Assembly: GCA_027920525.1 (NCBI GenBank)
Contig: CP115858.1
Coordinates: 434,001 to 498,000, forward strand
DNA: 64,000 nucleotides
Source of the DNA: Chryseobacterium daecheongense
GTDB lineage: Bacteria; Bacteroidota; Bacteroidia; Flavobacteriales; Weeksellaceae
Direction: 5' to 3'
Position 1 is the first letter of the stretch; each line of letters starts with the position of its first letter. A model generated the notes under the pieces. The model did not search any database. It was given only the letters and a program-made list of their open reading frames with translations, and was not told the origin of the DNA. Positions 1-9,650 of the stretch are shown here, in pieces. The translations under genes and the position numbers were made by a program.

Positions 1-1002
1 AGTAATGGCTGTATCTGCTGTACTCTTCGCGAAGATCTGATGATTGAAGTAGAACGGCTGGCAAAAGAGAAAAGATTTGATTATCTCTTAATTGAAAGCA
101 CCGGTATCAGCGAGCCTGTTCCAGTAGCACAAACTTTTACCTATGCAGATGAGGAAAACGGGATTGATCTTTCCGCATTCAGCTATGTAGATACAATGGT
201 TACCGTAGTGGATTGCTTTAATTTTTTTAAAGATTTTGGCTCGAACGAGTTATTAATGGACCGCGAGCTTACGGATATGGAAGGTGATTTCCGTACGATC
301 GTAAACCTGCTGACGGATCAGATAGAGTTTGCCAATGTGATCATACTGAATAAGACGGATTTGGTCAACGCAGAAACGGTGGGCTTTTTAAAAGCAACCA
401 TCGGAAAGTTGAATCCTGGTGCCAGAATTATTACCTCTGAATTTGGAAAAGTAGCTTCCGGGGAAATACTGAATACTCATTTATTTGACTTTGAAGAAGC
501 CCAACAATCTGCCGGATGGCAGAAGGAGCTGGAAGCAGAACATCATACTCCGGAAACTGAAGAATATGGAATAGGATCATTTGTTTTCAGAAACAAAAAG
601 CCATTCCATCCGATGAGGTTTTGGACCTATCTGAACGAACAATATCCGGAAGGTGCTTTACGGGCAAAAGGTTTATTCTGGCTTGCTTCACGTCCTGATG
701 ACGCATTGAACTTTTCGCAGGCAGGCGGTTCTTTCCGTCTTGAAAAAGCAGGAGTATGGTGGTCCAGTATGCCTATGAGCAATAGAGTGCAGTACTCTTC
801 ATTTCTGCAAAATCAGGAATTTATAGAAAGCCGGTGGGATAAAAACTGGGGGGACCGCATTAATGAATTGGTCTTTATCGGGCAGAATTTAGATCAGGAA
901 AAGATGATGGCAGATCTGGAGTATTGTCTCTTAAACGGAGATGAAAAGAAAATGTTTGATGAATCTGTAATTTTTCAGGATCCTTTTCCGCAGAATATAT
1001 GA
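1..1002 (+). CDS. CobW/ZigA-family GTP-binding metallochaperone (5' partial)
   Basis: The reading frame is open from base 1 and the true start lies upstream of the window. The first visible residues include GCICCTLR, the Cys-x-Cys-Cys metal-binding motif of the CobW/COG0523 family. Further on are ESTGISEP (Walker B region), VTVVDCFNF and the G4-type motif NKTDLV. The second half is a typical CobW C-terminal domain (FWTYLNEQYPEGALRAKG, then LEKAGVWW). Family members use GTP to deliver metals, often zinc, to client proteins and are frequently zinc-repressed; the metal here cannot be told from sequence. The Walker A motif would lie upstream of the window. No partner gene is visible, and the next gene starts about 100 bases downstream. 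Confidence 0.9.
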   Translation, partial: SNGCICCTLREDLMIEVERLAKEKRFDYLLIESTGISEPVPVAQTFTYADEENGIDLSAFSYVDTMVTVVDCFNFFKDFGSNELLMDRELTDMEGDFRTIVNLLTDQIEFANVIILNKTDLVNAETVGFLKATIGKLNPGARIITSEFGKVASGEILNTHLFDFEEAQQSAGWQKELEAEHHTPETEEYGIGSFVFRNKKPFHPMRFWTYLNEQYPEGALRAKGLFWLASRPDDALNFSQAGGSFRLEKAGVWWSSMPMSNRVQYSSFLQNQEFIESRWDKNWGDRINELVFIGQNLDQEKMMADLEYCLLNGDEKKMFDESVIFQDPFPQNI

Positions 1003-1099
1003 TCAATTCTGTTAAAATTAAATTTACAATTAATTAATGCAACATTGTTTCATTATTAAATTTTAATTATATATATTGCATCGTGAAATGTTAATGAAA

Positions 1100-2515
1100 A
1101 TGAACAGACGAAAGTTTCTAAAAAGTTCGGCATTGCTTTCCGGATTGTTTGCAATTAATCCGGTTAATGTTCTGGCCACCGAACCTTCTGTAAAGCCCAA
1201 ATCTTACAAAAAAGCTAAGAATATCATTTTTATGGTAAGTGATGGCATGAGTTCCGGAACACTGGCTTTAGCGAACCTATACTCCCAGAATATCCTTGGG
1301 AAAAGTGGAAACTGGATCAATTTATATAAAGAAAATAAAGTATCCAGAGCATTGATGGATACTGCCTCTGCGAGTTCAATTGTTACCGATTCTGCTGCTG
1401 CAAGCTCATCTTTCGGTGGTGGGTTCAGGGTAAAGAATGGCGTACTGAATATAGGCGCTAATGGTGAAAGATATGTTCCCATCTGGCAGAAATTTAAAAA
1501 AGCGGGAAAAAAAACAGGCTGTGTCACTACTGTAACCATTACCCATGCCACACCTGCCGGGTTTTGTATCAATTCAGCCAGCAGGAATGCCGAGCCTGAA
1601 ATTGCGGAAATGTATGCAGAAATAGGATTTGACGTGATGATGGGGGGAGGAGATGAATTTTTTAACTCCGCGAAAAGAGAAGACAAAAAAGATGTATACG
1701 GTTTGTATAAACAAAAAGGATATCAGATTCTAAAAAACCGTTCGGATCTGCAGAATATCGATAAAAGCAAACCGGTATTAGGAGTATTCAATACAGGAGC
1801 GCTACCTTATTCAATTGATAGGGCTAATATAGCAGCTTTACAGTCTACACCAACACTTGCTGAGATGGCAAAGACGGCAATAGACCAGATGAAAGATCAT
1901 AAAGAAGGTTTTGTGCTTCAGATTGAAGGAGGTAAGGTGGACTGGTCTGCACATGCAAATGATGTTGCGGCACTTATCCATGATCAGATTGCTTTCGAAG
2001 AAGCTGTAAAAGTAGCTGTTGATTTTGCTGAAAAAGATAAGAACACATTGGTTATTATCACCACAGATCACGGCAATGCCAATCCGGGAACAATTTATGG
2101 CGCTGATGCTACCCGAAACTTCAATACTATTGCCCATTATAAATTCACCAATGAATATATCCTGAATACAATCCATCCCGATTTTAACCTGCAGCAAACG
2201 AAAGACTGGATCTATGACACCAATGCCATAAGCCTGGCTGATGATGAAGCTAAAAGTCTTTTAAGTTTCTACACCAGTCTTGATAAAGAAGGTGGGTTAT
2301 ATAATTATAAAAAGCTTCCCTTTAAACTGTATTCGGAAATTCAGAAAAAGCATAATTCTGTTGGCTGGATCAGCATGGATCACTCGGGTGATTATGTGGA
2401 ACTTGCCATGTTCGGGCCGGGAAGTGAACTGCTAAAACCTTTCGTAAAAAACACAGATTTACATTATATCATGCTTGAAGCCACAGAGCTTTCAGCACAT
2501 ACCGGTAAGCTTTGA
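1100..2515 (+). CDS. Tat-exported alkaline phosphatase
   Basis: Secreted phosphomonoesterase of the PhoA-type alkaline phosphatase superfamily. The start MNRRKFLKSSALLSG carries a twin-arginine signal; upstream in-frame starts at 1076 (TTG), 1088 and 1094 are possible, but 1100 places RR at the usual position. Metal and catalytic motifs are visible: SDGM (Asp48), VTDSAA with the nucleophilic Ser98, THATPAGF, EGGKVDWSAHAND and TTDHGNANPG. The last replaces the usual TADHxTGG, so this is a divergent branch. It would release phosphate from organic esters in the periplasm or outside the cell. The convergent TonB receptor/phytase pair downstream fits a phosphate-scavenging role. A strong terminator follows. 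Confidence 0.93.
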   Translation: MNRRKFLKSSALLSGLFAINPVNVLATEPSVKPKSYKKAKNIIFMVSDGMSSGTLALANLYSQNILGKSGNWINLYKENKVSRALMDTASASSIVTDSAAASSSFGGGFRVKNGVLNIGANGERYVPIWQKFKKAGKKTGCVTTVTITHATPAGFCINSASRNAEPEIAEMYAEIGFDVMMGGGDEFFNSAKREDKKDVYGLYKQKGYQILKNRSDLQNIDKSKPVLGVFNTGALPYSIDRANIAALQSTPTLAEMAKTAIDQMKDHKEGFVLQIEGGKVDWSAHANDVAALIHDQIAFEEAVKVAVDFAEKDKNTLVIITTDHGNANPGTIYGADATRNFNTIAHYKFTNEYILNTIHPDFNLQQTKDWIYDTNAISLADDEAKSLLSFYTSLDKEGGLYNYKKLPFKLYSEIQKKHNSVGWISMDHSGDYVELAMFGPGSELLKPFVKNTDLHYIMLEATELSAHTGKL

Positions 2516-2577
2516 TCTTCGGTATCCCGATTTCAGAATAAATATTTTTTTTTCATATTTATATCTTTTGGTGGAAA

Positions 2578-2613
2578 GAAGCCTTTACGTAATAGTAAAG
2601 GCTTCTTGTTTTT
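2578..2613 (+). terminator. Rho-independent terminator after alkaline phosphatase
   Basis: An 11-bp perfect stem (GAAGCCTTTAC / GTAAAGGCTTC) with a 6-nt loop is followed by TTGTTTTTC. It lies 62 bases after the phosphatase stop, ahead of the convergent phytase gene. Confidence 0.85.
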
Positions 2614-2687
2614 CTATATTAAAAATAGATTTCAACCGTGGTATTTCAATGATGAATATATTTTACATCAGTTATCCATACTGAAAA

Positions 2688-3728
2688 TCAGTTCTTCATC
2701 TGGCTTTTAATTCTATCTTCAATCGTTCTCCAGTCATACAGATGAAAAACCTTTCCGTTGCTCATTGCTACAAACATCCCTTTTGGAAACTTTGGACCAA
2801 GGTTTACGTTTGTAACCTCCGAACCATCGCTTTCACTGGTTGAAACCGGAATTTCTGCAATCTTTCCTTTTGACGGATTTTCCCTCAGGTAGACATTGAA
2901 AGTATCTTTTTGCTGGTTGGAAACAAGGATATATCCATTCTTTGAAGAAGTAGGGTAGATGGAAATTCCTTCCACATCAGATGTGAAATCACCCTTTCCG
3001 AAAACCAGAAGTTCCTCATTTCCTTTAGATGGATCTGCATAATACTGATGCACCCCGAATTGTTCATCAGAATAATAAATATATCCTGCTTCATCATCCA
3101 CCGCAATGCTTTCTATTTCTTTCAAGCCACTGTATTTTCCAAACTTCCGTACAACCTCGCCCGTAATTTTCCCTTCTTTTTCGGTTAATTTATATTGCCA
3201 CAAATAGCCATCTGCCGGTCCGGATTTTCTTCCGACAACAGCAAAAAAATCGCCTGTTTCAGGGTTTTTATAAAGAGAAATTCCCATGGGAGATCGTTCT
3301 TTTTCACCATCAAAAACAGGGAATGCACCAACTTCCTTTAATTCAGGAAGAGAATAAAGTCTAACTGTATTCGTTTCCCTTTCTGTAACGGCAGCAAAAT
3401 CTATTGTATTTCCGTGTAAATAAAATCCATATTCGAGATCTACATTATTCGGACGTTTTAAGCCCGTAACTTTGTTAATGATCTTTCCATTCAGGTCGAA
3501 AGCATACAGCCCGCCATTGGTATCCTTATCGGTACCTATGATAATGCTTTTTGAAGCATCTTCCGGATTGATCCAGATAGCCGGGTCATCGGTATCATAA
3601 CCGACCTGTTCTGTAATAACAGTTGGTTCTATTTTTTTTCCCAATTCATTTTGTCCTGCACAATTAATGAGCAAAGGTAACATGATGAGAGCAACACGTG
3701 TATTTATCTTTATCATTCTGTATAACAT
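2688..3728 (-). CDS. 3-phytase (beta-propeller phytase) lipoprotein
   Basis: Beta-propeller phytases release phosphate from myo-inositol hexakisphosphate using calcium. The hallmark segment DTDDPAIWINPEDASKS is near residue 45, followed by blade-like repeats (GGLYAFDLNGK, IAVDDEAGYIYYSDE, DVEGISIYPTS). The N-terminus has a hydrophobic stretch ending in LINC, a lipobox, so the mature protein should be a lipoprotein anchored by that Cys. Its ATG overlaps the stop of the upstream TonB receptor gene in the sequence TAATG, so translation is probably coupled. Length (346 aa) is normal for the family. The receptor partner suggests uptake of phytate or its hydrolysis products. Confidence 0.93.
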   Translation of the reverse strand: MLYRMIKINTRVALIMLPLLINCAGQNELGKKIEPTVITEQVGYDTDDPAIWINPEDASKSIIIGTDKDTNGGLYAFDLNGKIINKVTGLKRPNNVDLEYGFYLHGNTIDFAAVTERETNTVRLYSLPELKEVGAFPVFDGEKERSPMGISLYKNPETGDFFAVVGRKSGPADGYLWQYKLTEKEGKITGEVVRKFGKYSGLKEIESIAVDDEAGYIYYSDEQFGVHQYYADPSKGNEELLVFGKGDFTSDVEGISIYPTSSKNGYILVSNQQKDTFNVYLRENPSKGKIAEIPVSTSESDGSEVTNVNLGPKFPKGMFVAMSNGKVFHLYDWRTIEDRIKSQMKN

Positions 3729-6538
3729 TAAAAATCAAACTTTACACCCATCGTAAACCGGGGCCTGTAATATTCTACCTGAGCTGTTCTGCTTTGAATT
3801 CCCTGATAGTACCTTAACGGCTGATTCGTTAAATTATTGGCTTCAGCAAATACTCTCAGCTGGCTGGTAATTTTGAATGAGGCATTTGCGTCAAGGAACA
3901 ACTGCTTGTCATAATAGCGGTCATCGAACGAATTTCCACCCAGTTCATCAATATAAGAAGATGCATAATTCATAGAAACCCTTGCTGAAAAACGTTTATT
4001 TTCCCACGACAGAGATCCGTTGAACATGTGGGGAGCTGCTCCCGGTAATCCTACATCTGTTCTTTCCACACCTTCTTCGTTGGTAATTCCTTTGGCTTTG
4101 GATTTAGTATAGGTGTAATTAACATACACTCCAAGACCCTTCCAGAATGCCCCCGGAATAAAATCCAGCTGTCTCTGTAAAGCGACCTCAAAACCATAGA
4201 TGTCTACATTATCACCATTTCTTTGTTGCGTAAATCTCCAGTTACTCTCTCCGTCAGGAATAGGATTGGTCTGACCTGTAAAATCTTGTGAAAAATCCGC
4301 CGCTGTATAGTTTTTTCTGGAATAGGTATAAATAAAGTCTTTCAGATTTTTATAAAAGACACCTCCTGAAAGAATCCCCACTGATTTAAAGTACTTTTCT
4401 GCCATGAAATCGAAATTATACGCATACGTTGCTTTAAGATTTGGATTTCCTGCAGATATCAGCTCATCTGCCGAAATAACGTTTAAGAAAGGTACGAGTG
4501 CATAATAATTAGGACGTGCCAAAGCCGTAGTAAAAGCAGCCCGGAGAACAAGATTCTGTTCCGGAACATATTTGAAGGAGATATTAGGTAAAATATTAGT
4601 GTATGTGTTTTTATTATTGATCTTTCCTACAAGATTTTCTTCATCCAATACATAGTTTCCTGTATAATCAATTGTGGTCGTTTCAAGACGTGCACCGGCA
4701 ATCATAGAGAATTTGTTACTGAAATCCTGATCCCATCGGATATATCCGGCATATATATGCTCTTTTGCACGGTAGTTACTGGAAAGGAATTCTTCCGGCT
4801 TAAGTTCTCCTTTAAATAGATTGGGATTGAACAGATCCAGTCCTCCCATGTACGACGTACTTACAAAAGTCCCCGGAACATAATTACCCGGCTGAAAGTT
4901 ATGGCCATCAAAATAGGTAGTTGGAACCGTTAAAAGACTTCCCAAACTGTTAAGCGGTTCAAAAGCATAATAATCATTTTCTCTTTCTTTTTGTTTTATA
5001 CGTAAACGCGCTCCCACACGTAATCTTCCTTTCTGATCCTCAATCACAGAAAGTGGGAAACGTAGATTTACTTTTGCTCCGAATTCCTTTTCCTGAGTGA
5101 AACTGTTGGAATCAGAAAGATCACTTAATTTATAACTCCCGAGATTATCTGCTGTTGCAGGATTGATCATTGGTCTTTCCGGATCACTGAGGTCACTCAG
5201 GAAATTTACGTTTTTACGTTCAAACTCTATATGTCGTTCATGAGGCTTTTTTTCACTGGCGGTAGCATAATTCATAGACCAGTCCAGATCAATTTTGGAA
5301 CCCAGGAGATGTTCTCCTCTTAATGCATAGTTCTGAACTTTCTGTTTTTCAAGACGCGTATTATCGTTAGCAGCATCTCCACCTTTATCTTGTCTCGTAA
5401 TACTTCCGCTCCATCCTGTGATTTCAGTTTCATCCGTATTATATACAGGCTTTATTTTGTAGCCCAAAGCATATCTGTTTTCCTTATCATTTCTGAAATT
5501 ATACATTGCAGAAGCATAAATTTTGTTTTTCGAATTGAATTCATAATCCATATTCAGGTCAAAACTATGTCGTATACGATGTTCATTATAATAACGAACT
5601 CCCATTTTACTGACATAGGCTGTCTTTGCAATATCTTCGGCAAGGCTCCAGGTGGGTTCTATATTATCCGATCCGAAATTGTTATTATTATAGGAAAAAC
5701 TGAAAACGGCACCCAGTTTCTTATTCAGAAAGCGGTTTCCATATACGAAGCCTGCGGTATAATTTCCCTTTTCACGAATCGGATTGTATCCGCCTGCTAA
5801 TGTTGCGGAAATTCTTTGCCCGTTAGGTGAAGCTCTTGTAATAAGATTTACAGATCCACCTATTGCATCCGCATCCATATCCGGCGTCAATGTTTTGTTG
5901 ACTTCAATTGTTGCAATCATATCGGACGGAATCAGATCCATTTGAACATTTCTGTTATCACCTTCTGCAGATGGGATACGGTCACCGTTTAAAGTCACCG
6001 AATTCAGATTGGGAGCGAGCCCTCGGATGATAAGATTTCTTGCTTCCCCCTGGTCATTCTGTATCGTAATTCCAGGAACTCTTTTCAAAGCATCCCCAAT
6101 ATTGGCATCCGGAAAACGCCCAATCTGGTCAGAAGAGATCACATTGGTAATATTGGCATTATTCTTTTGTTTATTCAGGGCTCTGGCCTGGTTCCGTAAA
6201 GTGGCCCCGGTTACCACAACCTCTTTAATCTGGGTTTCTTTTCTGGCAAAAATGATGTTTTGTCTGGTGTTTTTATCTGCTTCCACCACAATGTTGTACT
6301 CATTACTGCCATATCCCATATAATCTACCTTCATTGTATAATTTCCCGCAGGAACATTCAGGAAAACAAAATTTCCATGCTCATCCGATGTAGTATAAAT
6401 ATTTCCAGGTACAAGGGAGATCTTTGCTCCCGGTAATGTAATTTTCGAATCATCATTGATATTTCCGGAAACGGTCCCGGATTGTGCATAAAAATAGATG
6501 GATGCACACAATAGAACAGACGTTAAAATTTTCTTCAC
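3728..6538 (-). CDS. TonB-dependent receptor with carboxypeptidase-regulatory-like domain
   Basis: Outer-membrane active transporter of 936 aa. In order: a signal peptide (MKKILTSVLLCASIYFYAQS), a carboxypeptidase-regulatory-like beta-sandwich (about 20-95), a TonB-type segment KEVVVTGATLRN, a plug domain (about 115-235, with IGDALKRVPGITI and NLIIRGL), then a beta-barrel ending in aromatic VKFDF. It is the first gene of a two-gene unit with the phytase, joined by a one-base stop/start overlap. The ligand is inferred only from this coupling to phytase: phytate, inositol phosphates or a related phosphorylated compound. No SusD partner is present, so it is a stand-alone transporter rather than a polysaccharide utilisation pair. 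Confidence 0.93.
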   Translation of the reverse strand: MKKILTSVLLCASIYFYAQSGTVSGNINDDSKITLPGAKISLVPGNIYTTSDEHGNFVFLNVPAGNYTMKVDYMGYGSNEYNIVVEADKNTRQNIIFARKETQIKEVVVTGATLRNQARALNKQKNNANITNVISSDQIGRFPDANIGDALKRVPGITIQNDQGEARNLIIRGLAPNLNSVTLNGDRIPSAEGDNRNVQMDLIPSDMIATIEVNKTLTPDMDADAIGGSVNLITRASPNGQRISATLAGGYNPIREKGNYTAGFVYGNRFLNKKLGAVFSFSYNNNNFGSDNIEPTWSLAEDIAKTAYVSKMGVRYYNEHRIRHSFDLNMDYEFNSKNKIYASAMYNFRNDKENRYALGYKIKPVYNTDETEITGWSGSITRQDKGGDAANDNTRLEKQKVQNYALRGEHLLGSKIDLDWSMNYATASEKKPHERHIEFERKNVNFLSDLSDPERPMINPATADNLGSYKLSDLSDSNSFTQEKEFGAKVNLRFPLSVIEDQKGRLRVGARLRIKQKERENDYYAFEPLNSLGSLLTVPTTYFDGHNFQPGNYVPGTFVSTSYMGGLDLFNPNLFKGELKPEEFLSSNYRAKEHIYAGYIRWDQDFSNKFSMIAGARLETTTIDYTGNYVLDEENLVGKINNKNTYTNILPNISFKYVPEQNLVLRAAFTTALARPNYYALVPFLNVISADELISAGNPNLKATYAYNFDFMAEKYFKSVGILSGGVFYKNLKDFIYTYSRKNYTAADFSQDFTGQTNPIPDGESNWRFTQQRNGDNVDIYGFEVALQRQLDFIPGAFWKGLGVYVNYTYTKSKAKGITNEEGVERTDVGLPGAAPHMFNGSLSWENKRFSARVSMNYASSYIDELGGNSFDDRYYDKQLFLDANASFKITSQLRVFAEANNLTNQPLRYYQGIQSRTAQVEYYRPRFTMGVKFDF

Positions 6539-6887
6539 TTTAGTATATTAATTCTCAGTGTAAAAATAGGTCCTAAACCTTGGAACGGGTTGAAATTAAG
6601 ATGAACGTTGCTTTAATAAATTATTAATAATATGTGAGTTTTATGTTTAAATTTTAATGTAATTATAAACAAATAAAGTTGTTTTTTAATTAAATGAATA
6701 GGACTTGAAGTAAGAGCATCTGGAATGTCTTACAATGGAATATAAGAATGGTTTTTATATTCAAATGTGAATTAACCAAAAGAAAGAAAAAAAACTAAAG
6801 CACGATAATTTCTATTAAATTTGTATTTGTCTGTATTTGAGACAATAATTACATTGTAACAAATAATTATTTTCAAAATCCCGAAGT
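6539..6887. other. Divergent intergenic region between TonB receptor and GH2 gene
   Basis: This 349-bp A/T-rich region separates two divergent genes and presumably carries both promoters. The only clear element is a -7 box TAAATTTG at 6816-6823 facing the GH2 gene, without an obvious -33 TTG. No ORF of coding quality or strong hairpin is visible. Confidence 0.6.
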
Positions 6888-9530
6888 ATGACCTATTCGA
6901 TAAGAAATCTGATTATAGTATTCCTGTCATTAATTCCGTTTGTGTCTTTTTCACAAAGGATCAAGCAAAGTATTAATACTTCCAGGCAATTTCACAGAGG
7001 AGCTGAAAAAGATGATAATAAAAAAGGATATTGGGAGCAGGTAAATATTCCCCATACATGGAATGCTGAAGATGTTATGGATGATGAACCCGGGTACTAT
7101 CGGGGAATAGGATGGTACCAGAAACAATTGTACATTCCTGAGGGTTGGAAGGATAAAAACATATACCTCTATTTTGAAGGGGCCAGCCAGGTTGCAGAAG
7201 TATTTGTAAATGGTAAAAGGGCGGGGGTACATCGAGGATCTTATCTTGCATTTAGTTTCAATATTACCAGCCTTTTAAACGAAGGAAAAAATACAATCAG
7301 GGTAAAAGTGGATAACAGCCATGATCCTGATATTCCCCCGCTTGGAGGAGATTTCAGCGTATATGGTGGTATTTACCGGGATGTCTATCTCATTGCAGTA
7401 GACAAAAACCATTTCGATATGGATAATTATGCAAGTAGCGGTGTATTTATTTCTACTCCTTCCGTAAGTGAAGAATCTGCCAGTGTTCAGATCAGGGGGA
7501 AAGTTTCTGTTAGCAAAAAGGTTAAAATTACAATAACGATTTATGATAAAGAAGGCAAAGAGGTCGCCGTTTCTGAAACGGATCCTGATAAGGGTGGAAG
7601 CTTTACGGTTCAGGTAAAAAACATTAAAAAACCAAATTTATGGAGTCCTGAAAATCCTTACCTGTATAAAGTTGTGAATGTATTGAGAGATGCAAAAAAT
7701 GAGATCGTATATGACGAGGTGGTCAATCCTTTAGGCTTTAGATGGTATCATTTCGATGCTGAAAAAGGATTTTACCTGAACGGTAAACCCTATAAAATTA
7801 TGGGAGCAAGCAGGCATCAGGATTTTAAAGGCATGGGATCTGCTCTTTCCGACGCCTTGCATATCAATGATGTGCAATGGCTGAAGGATATGGGTGGAAA
7901 TTTTTTAAGGGTTTCTCATTATCCCCAGGATCCTGCTGTTATGGAAGCATGTGATCGCCTTGGAATATTAACTGCTGTGGAAACGCCGGGTAACAATCAG
8001 ATCACCGAAAGTGAAGGCTACACTCATAATATGCTCGATATGCAACGTGAAATGATACGGCAGAATTATAATCATCCCAGTGTAATTATATGGAGCTATA
8101 TGAATGAAGTTCTTATTCAGCCCTTGTATAAGGACAAAACACCGGAAAGAGAAAAGTATTGGAAAAATCTTCATGAGCTTGCTCTGAAAATGGAAAATCT
8201 CTGCCAGGATGAAGATAGGGAAAGATATACTATGATTGCATTTCACGGAGATTTCGATTTGTACAAAAAAGTTGGACTTATCGATATACCTAAAATCGCG
8301 GGATGGAATTTATATCAGGGATGGTATGGAGGGAAATTCGGAGACTTTGAAACTTTTGTTTTAAAGCATCATAAAGAATTTCCTTTAAAACCTTTGATTA
8401 TTTCCGAGTTCGGAGCAGATTCAGATTACCGGCTTCACAGTTTCAGCCCTGTGATTTTTGATAAAACCCAGGAATATGCTAATCTTTATCATGAATCCTA
8501 TCTTAAGATCATTAAAAAATACCCCTTCATTGCAGGTGCTATTGTATGGAATCTTGCCGAGTTTGGAAACGAAAGCCGTCAGGAAGCCGTTCCTCATATT
8601 AACAACAAAGGATTACTTACGACGGACCGAAAACCAAAAGACAGCTATTTCATATACAAAGCAGCATTGGCTCAACAGCCTTTTGTGAAAATTGGAGGCT
8701 CGGACTGGTTGTACCGGGCACAGCAGGCGGACCCCGGAAGTAATACAGAAGCCACTCAACCGGTAACAGTGTATAGCAATCAGAAAGAAGTGAAGCTTTG
8801 GAATAACGGACAATTGATTGACATACAAAATGTGAAAGACGGGAAAGCTGTCTTTGCATGCAGTTTTAAAAATGGACTTAACACCCTCAAAGCTGTTACG
8901 GACAGAGGTGACGAAGATCTTATAGCCATTGATTTTCATGTAATTGCCAATCAGTTGAAAAATACGGAAAATACATTTACAACTTTAAATGTAAGTTTGG
9001 GAGATCAGAGAATGTTTGAAGATGAAGTAACGAAAGAAAGCTGGGTGCCTGAGCAGGAGTATAAACCGGGAAGCTGGGGATATGTAGGCGGAAAAGTGTA
9101 TCGGGAAGATGAAAAAAGTGAAAAGTACGGTTCAAGAAGAAATATACTGGGAACTGCTTATGATGCAATGTATGAAACACAGCGTGTTGGTCTGAAAAGC
9201 TTTAAAGCTGATGTCCCTGACGGACTTTACGAAATTACACTGCACTTTGCGGAGCTCCTTACCCCTACGGAACAGGAAAAGCTGGTGTATAACCTTGAAA
9301 GCAATACCCGGTCAGAAAATAAGTTGGTATATACCCGGAAATTTGATGTTTCCCTGAATGGTTTTATTTTTCTTGAAAATCTTTCAGACGATAATCATCT
9401 TGCTCCTATTACAGCATACAGTACAAAAACTACTATTTTGGTAAATAGAGGACAGGGAATAACAGTTGGTTTTATTCCTCATGAAGGCGAAGCCATTTTA
9501 AATGGAATACAGCTTAGGAAGATATTTTAG
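6888..9530 (+). CDS. Glycoside hydrolase family 2 (beta-galactosidase-like) with C-terminal malectin-like domain
   Basis: Secreted exo-glycosidase of 880 aa with signal peptide MTYSIRNLIIVFLSLIPFVSFS. The GH2 sugar-binding domain (about 40-180; NIPHTWNAEDVMDDEPGYYRG), immunoglobulin-like domain (about 185-290) and TIM barrel (about 290-600) are recognisable. The acid/base is Glu407 in WSYMNEVL and the nucleophile is Glu507 in ISEFGADS. The last about 180 residues (EVPDGLYEITLHFAEL-like segment, GFIFLENL, ILNGIQLRKIF) resemble a malectin-type carbohydrate-binding domain. Substrate is uncertain: beta-galactosidase and beta-glucuronidase members share this architecture. It is monocistronic, with no polysaccharide utilisation partners alongside. 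Confidence 0.9.
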   Translation: MTYSIRNLIIVFLSLIPFVSFSQRIKQSINTSRQFHRGAEKDDNKKGYWEQVNIPHTWNAEDVMDDEPGYYRGIGWYQKQLYIPEGWKDKNIYLYFEGASQVAEVFVNGKRAGVHRGSYLAFSFNITSLLNEGKNTIRVKVDNSHDPDIPPLGGDFSVYGGIYRDVYLIAVDKNHFDMDNYASSGVFISTPSVSEESASVQIRGKVSVSKKVKITITIYDKEGKEVAVSETDPDKGGSFTVQVKNIKKPNLWSPENPYLYKVVNVLRDAKNEIVYDEVVNPLGFRWYHFDAEKGFYLNGKPYKIMGASRHQDFKGMGSALSDALHINDVQWLKDMGGNFLRVSHYPQDPAVMEACDRLGILTAVETPGNNQITESEGYTHNMLDMQREMIRQNYNHPSVIIWSYMNEVLIQPLYKDKTPEREKYWKNLHELALKMENLCQDEDRERYTMIAFHGDFDLYKKVGLIDIPKIAGWNLYQGWYGGKFGDFETFVLKHHKEFPLKPLIISEFGADSDYRLHSFSPVIFDKTQEYANLYHESYLKIIKKYPFIAGAIVWNLAEFGNESRQEAVPHINNKGLLTTDRKPKDSYFIYKAALAQQPFVKIGGSDWLYRAQQADPGSNTEATQPVTVYSNQKEVKLWNNGQLIDIQNVKDGKAVFACSFKNGLNTLKAVTDRGDEDLIAIDFHVIANQLKNTENTFTTLNVSLGDQRMFEDEVTKESWVPEQEYKPGSWGYVGGKVYREDEKSEKYGSRRNILGTAYDAMYETQRVGLKSFKADVPDGLYEITLHFAELLTPTEQEKLVYNLESNTRSENKLVYTRKFDVSLNGFIFLENLSDDNHLAPITAYSTKTTILVNRGQGITVGFIPHEGEAILNGIQLRKIF

Positions 9531-9650
9531 TATCAAAATAGAGGATTTGGATAAGGCTGGGTACAGGTAAAAAAAATAAACTTATTACTATATTTTTCTA
9601 ACTTTAAATCGGATTATTCGTAAAGCCTTACCACCAAAAAACCAATAATT

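Noticed and set aside
1204..1686. 160-codon ORF on the minus strand inside the alkaline phosphatase gene
   Set aside because: Fully antisense to a well-supported gene with intact motifs; a frame shadow.
2475..2684. 69-codon ORF overlapping the end of the alkaline phosphatase gene
   Set aside because: Out of frame with the phosphatase, runs through a clear terminator hairpin and shows no family features.
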